Assembly: GCA_963931925.1 (NCBI GenBank)
Contig: OZ007569.1
Location: forward strand, 24,920,662 to 24,984,661
Direction: 5' to 3'
Source of the DNA: Onchidella celtica
Taxonomy: Eukaryota > Mollusca > Gastropoda > Systellommatophora > Onchidiidae
DNA length: 64,000 bases
Shown: one piece after another, positions 55,090 through 64,000 of the stretch
Numbering within the stretch: position 1 is the stretch's first letter
Layout of the letters: every line of letters starts with the position of its first letter
Notes under the pieces: model-generated
The model's database searches: none
The model's input: only the letters and a program-made list of their open reading frames with translations
Told to the model about the DNA's origin: nothing
Made by a program: the position numbers and the translations under genes

Positions 55090-55182
55090 AACATAAATAA
55101 GGTTCCCAAATGAACCCAGAAAAGTGCAAAATGGCCGTTGTCATGCCGGCAAGGCCTACAAACCCAAACTCAAAATCAAAAA
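55090..55182 (+). mobile_element. LINE 3'-tail fragment (shared-tail family), copy f
   Basis: AAAAGTGCAAAATGGCCGTT, GTCATGCCGGCAAGGCC and AAACCCAAACTCAAAATC: the family 3' end only. Confidence 0.7.
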
Positions 55183-55320
55183 CGTTAAAAAAGAAAGAAG
55201 GAATGAATGAAAGAAAGAAACAAAGCTTAAGTCTCGTTTTTGTATTATGAGTTGTCTTTTATTTCTCTAGTTTCATACCCCACATGAAGTGTCGGACTAA
55301 AAATGTCCCAGGTTCCCTAT

Positions 55321-55373
55321 GGAGAGAGTAAAGATGTATAACACTCGTGTTTCGACCAAATCGCTTGTGAGAT
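55321..55373. mobile_element. TIR element, family 3, end fragment
   Basis: GAGAGTAAAGATGTATAACA followed by CGACCAAATCGCTTGTGAG resembles the inverted right end of 11755-12088. Short and diverged. Confidence 0.4.
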
Positions 55374-55814
55374 TATAATCTTCTGTATTTTTCCCAACTC
55401 TTCGGCTGACCCCGAAGGGCTTTTTCTCACAAATCATACAGAGCCATGTGTTATTTTATACCTGGCCCCAAAATCTCCTATTTCCCCGAAATGGGCGCCA
55501 GTGTAGACTAAACGAAAAAGTATCTACAGTGTACCTGGCTTTGGCAACATCCCGCTGACCTCCCACTTATACCTGTACCTGCCATGCACGCCAGGTATGC
55601 AGGCTGACCAGTGGTCACTAACGATGTATCTCCGTTGACCCATACCGTGAAGGTTTATCAATAATATACAATCTAAGCCGACTAAGAGGCCGCCTACCTG
55701 CTGACGCTGGCCCAGGCCGAAGCTTGCTTCATTAGTTTAAACAATCCGAGTGAACGGCGGGTTTGCAGGTATAAGCGGCATGGGGTTGGGTGTTAAATAG
55801 TAGTCTTTCTTTTC
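55374..55814. other. No recognisable feature
   Basis: No gene or repeat copy is recognised. Confidence 0.4.
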
Positions 55815-56025
55815 TTCGTTCAAGTATGTCTCAGTCTATCCATCCATCCACCCGTCCATCCATTCACGCATCCATCCATCCATCCGTCTGTCAGTTCGTG
55901 CATCCGTCGTTCTATCTATATCTATCTATCTATCTGTCTGTCTACCTGTCCGCCCGCCTGTCCGTCGGCCAGTCCGTCCGTTTGTCCGTTTATGATCCGT
56001 CTGTATGCCCATTCATCTATCCTAC
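55815..56025. repeat. (ATCC)/(TCTA)/(GTCC) tetranucleotide tract
   Basis: Degenerate tetranucleotides similar in kind to those at 38052-38156 and 41040-41100. Confidence 0.85.
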
Positions 56026-57221
56026 AGATGCACCCACTAGGATTAAGTTCTTCGACTCCCCACCTTCAAGCAGGATCTGTGTGGTATGAAAACACACTGG
56101 TCCATCTGAACTTATTCCCACGTTGTTTGGCTCTGCCATATCTGTAAATAACGATTTGATCGTCCATAATTGCCCATTAATTTTGTCTATAGCAAGATAT
56201 AATTGGTATTTTTAAACATGTTATTTCCTCGCAGGGATATGCTCAGGGGAAGAAACGAGGAGTGGGTTGTCAGTATTCAGGTACTTTACCGAAAAAGTGA
56301 TGTCTGTTTCCTAGAGTTTTACAAAACGTCAGTTTTTTAAAATGGTTATGAAAGCCACTCTCTTGTATTCTTGTAAACTCATCTTTAAAAGTATGGTGCC
56401 TGTGTGACCCCAGGATGTAAAGGTGGGAATAGAATAAAATGCAAGTGCATTGGTGAGCACGCACGTGAATATTTTAAAATTATAAAACTGTGGGAAAATG
56501 GACAATGGCATCATTGAGGAATACCGGGAATTTCAAGAAAAAATACCAGAACTAAGATAATTACAAAAGGTAATTGCTTTTGGGTCCATTAGACCCAAGA
56601 GGCACGGCGAAGGTTAACCTACGTGCTGTGAGGGGAGAAAGACATTGCTCTCCCAAAGGTTTTTGAGCTCTAAGTAATAATCTCATATTGGACATTGATA
56701 GCTGAAGCTTACATTGGCCTTCAAACCTCAACAAAATTTATGTTTTTAATAAGCCGAGTTTATTGGCTCTGACAGCCCAGCGTTAAAAACATCGGCTGAT
56801 TTAATCCGCTAAAAGGCAGTGGGTGGATAAGTGGCATTATGACATACCACAAAAAATTTATATCGTTGTGAGAGAGATAGGAAATATTAGCAGTCCTCGA
56901 AATCATCGGCATGGAGACATTGCAGTTGTAATTATTATTCCACACAGAAAACGAGGGGAAAATCTCATTTAAACTGACAAAATAGCCACCTTTTTCTGTC
57001 AATTTTTGGAGCGATTTCATCTGTTTATCCAAACAATAGATAGATGTGCCGGTGAACTCATGCTCACTATTGAAATAAGTGTCTAATATGCAGAGGTTAA
57101 AATGGAACTACCGGTTAAAACACTGCGAGAGATCAGGTCCGTACCGACGGCATGCTTCAAAATGGTATTTTTTATCAACGTAGTGAACTGTATTTCGTGA
57201 ATCCAAATTGCAGGATCTCTG
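56026..57221. other. No recognisable feature
   Basis: AT-rich inferred-intron DNA without supported genes. Confidence 0.4.
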
Positions 57222-57462
57222 TAATATCGATGGATGTTTGCCATATTGTTGTATGCGACATTTTGCCGATTTTGACATTTTGTCATGAAAGTGGTTCTCT
57301 CACTCTGATTTTATTATGCATAAATATCTTATGAGCATATTTTTCGTGGGCGTTTTATTGCAAGTTAACTCTTAACATAACTCTTCAAAATTTCAATCCT
57401 CATTTTCTCGAAAAGACAAAAATGCAGAATGACATACATTATGGAAAATACCCGACGATATG
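57222..57462 (+). repeat. Dispersed repeat F, copy 2
   Basis: Same orientation as 36062-36300; shares GTATGCGACATTTTG-like, TTTGTCATGAAA, GTGGTTCTCTCACTC and TATGGAAAATACCCGACG. Confidence 0.7.
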
Positions 57463-57699
57463 CTCCACGGAAAACATTCAAAAGAAAAGTCTTTTTCGTG
57501 AGTACAATAGCACAATTTATGCCATCGAAACGAAAAACTGGGCACATTGCCTTCAATGCATGATTTCCCAACCGTGTAGTCGGTGTCTTACCAAAGTGTC
57601 GAGCGGAAAGTAAAATGTGTCTCTGTTGAGGTAATGTTGTTAAGAGTTCAGTTCTGATGGCAAGGCCACGGTATTAGGATGGAAGACTACAGCTATCTG

Positions 57700-57957
57700 C
57701 ATACCGAAAAGACAGTTCCAAAAAACACAGAGGAATCTCTACAAACGCTGCAAGGACCACCTCATAGATGTCCTGAAGTGGTGCGGGAACGAACTAACTA
57801 AGATAATGACGATCTCTCAAGACGGACAACGAAGAGCTAGTAGTCTGTTTGCAAAAGAAGGAAGCAACCAGGTGCAGACTACCATAGAACGAAGGCCAAA
57901 GGCACATGGCAGCTTCTGTCCAGGCAAGACTAACCCAGCCAGAAAATCTGACGTGTA
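57700..57957 (+). pseudogene. Possible LINE C-terminal remnant
   Basis: A short open frame reads LYKRCKDHLIDVLKWCG, similar in pattern to the RYKDxLKxxLK segment that follows the RT domain in many LINEs, and stops at about 57957. The match is weak, with no flanking RT motif. Confidence 0.35.
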
Positions 57958-58939
57958 GAATTGACGTCACGTTTGCACATATGAATCTCATCGTTCCGCT
58001 GATTACAACATCTTTCTGACGTCGGTATGATGTTGGGAATCCGCCACCACGGTAATCCTAACAACCCATGGGAAATCCTATATAAATCTCCGTCGGATTG
58101 ATGTAAGGATGTTGGCTGGGAACCGACCTCCAGTGGTCTGACTACCCTGGTCTCTGCCGATCACAACTGGATCTGCAGAACCACCTCGGTATACACACAC
58201 AGCTTTGCACTGATCAAGCCATCCTTGATATTGGGAGACAGCTACCAATATCTTTCTTATTTTTACAACGCCTATCCAGCAAAAAACGTTCGACAAGTGC
58301 TAGCGACGTATATAGATATCTATGCCACGGACTACAAGAAATTATGTCATGAACTTTCAAGTTTCGGAAAAAAGACGGAAGTACAGACATAACTGTGAGA
58401 GGAAAACTCGGGCAGACAGGACCCACATCGAGATGATAAAAGAAATGCCAATGCTAATCACAAGCTGCAGTCCTCTCCCGCCCCGGCAAATCATTTTCTG
58501 ATTGCCCAGTTCCTTGTCAAAGTCTTGTCATTTCATTCCCTTTGATTTTGCTCACCATTTACTATCGTTTTTCCTGTGATTTTTTCCTCGGCATAACTGG
58601 ATATCCGCATCACTCAAAAACAACGGCGCCACAACAATAACAAAAAGTAATTTGTCTGTACAGACCTTTAGCCAAGGAGCTTTCTGCGGTTGCTGTATCC
58701 GATGGTCAGGGTCACAAAGACAGGGGGCGTCTCAGATCTTCCTTGAAGGATACTAAACGATTACTATTGGCCCTTGGTTAATAAAACATTATTTTTTTTA
58801 ATGCTTTTGCGGTGGTAGGGTGGTGTAAGCCTACTATTTAAGTAGACCTACAAGCTATCTGCAATCGTTTTGGGAAAAAGGATTTTTAATCGTTATATTA
58901 AAAGGGCATTTCTCTAATAAACCTGTCAATGATCCGTAT
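57958..58939. other. No recognisable feature
   Basis: No gene is supported. Confidence 0.4.
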
Positions 58940-59475
58940 GTCACGTATTTTGTGTTTCGAATGCTTGTTTAATCCCATTTGGGAAATTTGCCTCAGTGTC
59001 ATTGCAGCCCGATTACATATGGAGCAGACACGCCGTCGCCACATTGCAGCCCGATTACATCTGGAGCAGACTCGCCGTCGCCACATTGCAGCCCGATTAC
59101 ATCTGGAGCAGACACGCCGTCGCCACATTGCAGCCCGATTACATCTGGAGCAGACTCGCCGTCGCCACATTGCAGCCCGATTACATCTGGAGCAGACTCG
59201 CCGTCGCCACATTGCAGCCCGATTACATCTGGAGCAGACTCGCCGTCGCCACATTGCAGCCCGATTACATCTGGAGCAGACTCGCCGTCGCCACATTGCA
59301 GCCCGATTACATCTGGAGCAGACTCGCCGTCGCCACATTGCAGCCCGATTACATCTGGAGCAGACTCGCCGTCGCCACATTGCAGCCCGATTACATCTGG
59401 AGCAGACTCGCCGTCGCCACATTGCAGCCCGATTACATCTGGAGCAGACACGCCGTCGCCACATTGCAGCGCCGT
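58940..59475 (-). mobile_element. SINE 3' half with expanded internal VNTR, copy 5
   Basis: Begins like the 3' half of SINE copy 4 (TTTAATCCCATTTGGGAAAT, TTGCCTCAGTGTCATTGCAG) but the 42-bp unit, single in copy 4, is repeated 11 times. The tRNA-like head is absent. Confidence 0.8.
59000..59469. repeat. 42-bp x 11 near-perfect minisatellite
   Basis: Eleven units from CATTGCAGCCCGATTACATC to CGTCGCCA (59000-59461) plus 8 bp. Units differ only at TATGG/TCTGG (first unit) and ACACG/ACTCG. The 42-bp period leaves almost every frame open: the long ORFs on both strands (150-207 codons) are artefacts. Confidence 0.97.
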
Positions 59476-59894
59476 CAGTTTTGTTTTTTTTTTGTAGGGA
59501 TTTTTGTACCAACTTAACGAGTAATGGACAGACTTGGGAAAATAAGGTTTAGGGAATTTTTGGTTTAGGCATTGAGTAGATGTACTGAAGATTCCTATTT
59601 GTAGTGGATATTTAGACGTTTTGCTATAACGTCATTGATAGTGGATGGTGAAGGTGTCCGTTTTAGTTGAAGAAACAGAAGTCGGCCTGCTCATTGCAGA
59701 GGGAGGGGGAGGGGGGCAGAGAGAATCATCGCCTGCTTTATTGCCCGGTTGTTATATCCTTGACATCAGAATTTCAGTAGTAGGAAAGGCAATAATGCTA
59801 TTATAATTTGTTTATTACTCAATAATGATGTTAAGGAGACTGCCAGGCATAGGGAATATGAAGGGACCAGTACTTTTAGAACTGAGCTGCATAA
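59476..59894. other. No recognisable feature
   Basis: No gene is supported; a short G-run lies at 59701-59717. Confidence 0.4.
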
Positions 59895-60116
59895 CCCTCT
59901 TGCTGCCCCAAGCCCGGTAAATCGGCCCATCATGTTGCAGAATGACATATCGGCCCTACAGTTTCATGCTAAAACTGCCCCGAGGCCGATATATCGGCCG
60001 ACATTGTTCCGGCTTGTTTTGCACTCCTAGTTTTACTACTTCCTGCGGTCGTCCTACCGACAATCTATTATTCTAGTAGTGTAAAGGAAGAGCATTTGGG
60101 CTTGGTAGCAAAAGGG
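59895..60116. mobile_element. piggyBac-like MITE (TTAA target)
   Basis: Left end CCCTCTTGCTGCCCCAAGCC preceded by ATAA; right end, inverted, CCCTTTTGCTACCAAGCCC preceded by TTAA. The interior carries repeated ATCGGCC motifs (ATCGGCCCATC, ATATCGGCCC, GCCGATATATCGGCC). 222 bp, non-coding. Confidence 0.65.
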
Positions 60117-62545
60117 TTAATCCTCTGAACGCCAGTGTATGGATTTGTAACTAATTGTGGGACACATCACTTGGTGCCCAATGCTTGATATTTAGAACAC
60201 TTTCGTTCTAATTCATCAAGAAAAATTTTCACTAATAAATATCTGTATATTTCTATATTGATCTACTATTCTGGGGTTTACACTGAGCATTGTCAAGTTT
60301 TTTTTATTTGGGCATACGTTTGGCTTCAATGATAAGTGCTAGATTCATCTCTTCCAGGTCAAGGATAAGGTTTTTCGTCAAAGTTTTAAAGTTTATTGTG
60401 ATTATAGTAATTTTTAGACAAAAAGAAGAAAAACGAGAACTTTTCCTGCATGGAATTATAAAAATCTTTTACCCTGCCCTCTGTGGTATCCCAGTGACGC
60501 GACGAATCAATAATGGAATTTGCCAGTTAAACAATTATGTTTTATCCTCATTAATGAAGTTTTTGTAAACGATATTTCCTTCACTTCCACAATATAATCG
60601 CAATCCAAGAAGTGGTCATTACAACTAATAATTTCCCGCCCATCCATAATGCGTTATTTTTTCAGTTTGTTATTTCTACAAATCATAAAACGGAGACCAG
60701 CATTTCAGCGGCGGAGTGCAATGGAGTGGAGACTGAAAGGGGTGCTGTTATTCAATATTATATCGATAGAAATACAGGGGGGGGGGTGCGCTGTATTGAA
60801 AATGATGAACTCTGACGATAAAAGAGGGCGAGTAGAATGATTGAAATCTGCGGGAGAGAAAGCATTGAGAGCACATTTTTTCTGTCGCTGGACGCAGATG
60901 GTAGGGCCAATTGTGAAGTGCAAGACTAGTCAGAGAGAAGAGAAAGTGAAGTGCGGGATGTTTACAAGACTGGTCAGACACAAAAAAAAAAAACCGCCAT
61001 TGGGTGCAAGTACTTTTGGGCAGTATGAATATTATGTTTCGCGTTGTTCGTAGTTTTTTTTTTGTTTTTTTATTTTACCAGGTCTCCCCGGGGTCAATTT
61101 ACGTCATATCTCATATCCAGCCCAAAGATGCTTGTCATTCATGCCTCGTTTTTTGTTTTTGTTTCGTGTTTTTTTTCTTATTGCTTTTATCCCTACTTAG
61201 CTAGACTTGGTCTTCTTCTTCGTGTTCTTTGTTCTTCAGCCCTCGAAAGGATTGTTGTTGTGACTATGTAGTCCTGAACAGTGCTCTTTTCGGTTGGCGC
61301 CAGGGAGATACAGTGCTAGGATTTAGCGACAAATCGGAGAGTTTTTATTTTTTTAATTTTATTTTAAATTGGGTTTGTTGGGGAAGAGAGTATGCTGGGC
61401 TGGGTGTTTATTCATTCATTCTAGCGTGGGCCGTCGCAGGCGGGTGCTTGTACCAGGTATGACAATTGTGTGATAACAATTATGTTTATCCCTAGCCTCC
61501 ACCTCGCCCTGCCGTTTCAGAGTCCCTTGGCGTCCTGAAATTTCGCTTGCACAAGAAAATTTGAAGGCTTTCTTACAACAGGTTTAAGAATTGTGTAATA
61601 CAAATTATTACAAACATTGTTTATCCCTAACCGCCCCCCCTCCCATTTCAGTCATATGACTTCCAGAAAGTTCGCCTGAACAATAAAACGCAGAAACCTT
61701 TTTTTTCCAAAGCTGCTTCACTCCCCCCCCCCCCCCCCGAAATTCCTTTTTAAAAAAAAGAAAAACGAAAATGAAGCAAGAGCTCTTTCGCGATAAACCC
61801 ACACTTTTGGACTGCAGACTGATGCATGGAACATTTCTGAGCAGTGCTTTCCCCTAGGGTGCCTAAGCTACTATTATGCTATCTGTCTACTGACCGAGTT
61901 ACCCATCATCGTCTATCCAATTTGGCGGGAGGAATACACTGAGATTGTGAGAGTTCATCGTTGTCTCGGAAGTCTTGGTGGCGACAAGAAGTCTGGTTTA
62001 CGTCAGCTGTCTGTCTGTTTCACCACATCATTCATTGTATTTCGTTTCGTCGAAATCCTCGGCAATTCGGGGCATCTTATGTCATGGAATTCTAGAGGCT
62101 CGCCGATATAATTTCCATTGTTATGAATTTGTGAATCGTGCTAGGCGCCGCCCTCATTTCTGTGCGTGGGAAAGTTCTGATTAGGGAGAATTTATTCTCA
62201 GGGGCATAATTAAGAGGTTTTCATGACCATTTGATTGGTTTAGTGTATATTGTAGAAGTTACTAAAAATTTCTCGGCTTGAGTTTTTTGTAGGAACTGCA
62301 GCCGAGTGATGAATTTCTGCGTATCACTGGTGATATCTGGAGCCCCGAGGATTAAAATGGCCAAATGAATCTGGAAAATGTTGGGTAGGATATCAATCAC
62401 AAGAAATTATTTATTAAGAAATTATAATGTGTTCTAAATAATCATCATTATATTGGGATGTCTTTCAAAGAAATGGAAGACTGGCTCTGGAAAGTTCAGC
62501 AGCTTTCAGTATTTGTGGTGTGTTAAGTCGCATTTGGTCATATCA
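60117..62545. other. Gene-free DNA with homopolymers
   Basis: Contains G-run 60778-60787, T-rich stretches at 61054-61190 and a C-run at 61722-61738. Segment 62130-62220 resembles 47600-47690. No gene is supported. Confidence 0.4.
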
Positions 62546-62798
62546 TCGCGACCTAAGTTCATGTTTGTTCCAACTCCACTTTCTGCACACCTGAGACATT
62601 CAACGTTATGTTTGCGGCGTTAGTATTATGGTAAGGAGTTACAATAGATCGAAACGGTGAAACAGCTTGATAGGTGGCACAACGCATTTTAAACAAGTGT
62701 CAAAGTGTGCATTATTTTGTTATACCTCTTCTACATGCTGAACGATGTCCAGATTTTTCAGAAAATGGAGATTGAACAAACAAGAGCTAAGGTCGCGA
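62546..62798 (+). mobile_element. MITE-like TIR element, family 2, copy 2
   Basis: Ends TCGCGACCTAAGTTCATGTT and, inverted, TCGCGACCTTAGCTCTTGTT give imperfect TIRs of about 35 bp. Inverse to 5397-5644. 253 bp, non-coding. Confidence 0.8.
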
Positions 62799-64000
62799 CT
62801 TAAGAGTCATATTTCGCTAATCTGGCCAGCCCTATATACACATGCAGAGCAGGTACGGGGGAATCAAAATCAACTAAGATTTCAGTTTCTCCCGCTAGGG
62901 CTGTGCGACTTAATTCCTAGTTTGAAAAACTGAGCACATTCTACTCGACAAATGACAGACAAACATACCGAAATGCCACAATGGAATGAGAAAAAATGCA
63001 GGAAATAGTAGAAGAAAAGTCGGAATGACCTCTTCAGTCCCCACTCACGGTAAAGCTATCATCATGCACCACACTGAAGTTTTGGCAGTGACCTGGTCCT
63101 ACAAGGGGAAGCGCCTGGGTGAGTGCTGGGGAAGGACTTTTCCACGATCGTTAAGTTCCTCTTGTTGAGATAAAGATCCATACCCACGTATCCCCAGGCT
63201 AGTTAGCAAACCCTAGCTGGGCTAATTAGGGCGGGGGGGGGGGGATACAAAGAATTGCTTCAACATCTCGTAAGTTACTAGCCGCCGTCTCTCGAGTGCC
63301 TCTTAGCTTCTTTCACAACCTCACAATAATGGAGAGATGTAGTCAGAAAGAACAGCACATCTTGGCAATTAATTCTGCCTGAATCTGATAATCTGAAGTC
63401 CTTGGATTTACACGACGGCGTTTCGGCGTAATTATTGACGAGTCTTCTCGTCAGCACAACCTCGTAACATCTTCAGTGATGACTCTCGCGGACATTGCAC
63501 TGGAATTGGGCATGATTTTTATTATTTCTTTTCTGTGTTTGCTTTTGTGGTAGAGGGAAATGTATTTTTAAAATACAAAAGGGCTTTCGTAACCATCATG
63601 TGACCATTCTCCGAAAAGTTATTGTGACTATGTTGCCAACCAAAGCGTTGTCGTGACCAATTAGCGTAATTTAAGCCTGTGCCCTGACAGCCTCTAAAAT
63701 AAAGAAAAGGCAGATGGTTATTTCTGAGGGATTATGGCTTGAATTGCTCGAACATCGTAAACATAGATGGACCAATGGCTTGTCTTTGTAAAGATGGTGG
63801 TGATGGTTTGGGATGGAGCGGGGTGGGTTATGAGGTTGTGGGGAATAAGTTGAATGTGATGTTTGACAAAATTTTGCATGCCAAATTGAAAATGGTCATC
63901 TATCCTAAAGTTTCTTTTTAATTCACGTGAAGTTCCTTAAAGTATCTCTTCTGAATATGTCTTGAACCGCTGATTTCCTCTGTTCTTTCACAAATTAGAG
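62799..64000. other. No recognisable feature
   Basis: Mixed DNA with a G-run at 63232-63244, running off the right edge. No gene, RNA or receptor exon is recognised. Confidence 0.4.

Noticed and set aside
58898..59552. Long ORFs on both strands (up to 207 codons) across the 42-bp array
   Set aside because: A period divisible by three leaves nearly all frames open; both strands and several frames are equally long, so there is no coding evidence.

Overview
This window looks like animal nuclear DNA, most probably from a mollusc (a gastropod is my best guess, from the mix of mobile elements and the style of the receptor). It is AT-rich, has very few genes and is full of simple repeats, minisatellites and decayed transposons. 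There are no bacterial operons, rRNA genes, CRISPR arrays or credible free-standing tRNA genes.

The one clear host gene is on the + strand: a large exon (about 33145-36016, coding from 33577) of a muscarinic acetylcholine receptor. It encodes a long glycosylated N-terminus, TM1 to TM6 and a very long third intracellular loop. It stops at a GTGAGT splice donor just after TM6. I could not find the TM7/tail exon, so the remaining 28 kb may be one long, repeat-filled intron.

Mobile elements make up most of what else can be interpreted. (1) A non-LTR retrotransposon on the - strand at 18.5-22.3 kb has an open 1043-residue endonuclease/reverse transcriptase ORF. (2) Six 5'-truncated copies of a second LINE family share one 3' end (5.8, 11.4, 27.8, 31.4, 46.9 and 55.1 kb). 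(3) Two solo LTRs of one family (10577-11193 and 16204-16943) each have a perfect 5-bp target duplication; the second is interrupted by a perfect 56-bp-arm hairpin. (4) A decayed Ty3/gypsy fragment (52997-54218) has integrase upstream of reverse transcriptase, the inverted order typical of Gmr1-like elements. (5) A tRNA-derived SINE family is present in five places; in one copy a 42-bp segment has expanded to 11 units. (6) Several small TIR families (MITEs) and hAT-like and piggyBac-like non-autonomous elements occur, some nested.

Layout: 0-9.6 kb holds CT/GA tracts, minisatellites, MITEs and LINE scraps. 10-17.5 kb holds the solo LTRs, a TIR element and GA tracts. 18.5-25.6 kb holds the intact LINE, an exact 289-bp direct repeat pair and an ACTC array. 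26-33 kb holds minisatellites and nested hAT elements. 33-36 kb is the receptor exon. 36-64 kb is probably intron with SINEs, hAT elements, the gypsy fragment, the SINE-borne VNTR and MITEs. All repeat-family assignments come from comparing copies within this window by eye; no database was searched.
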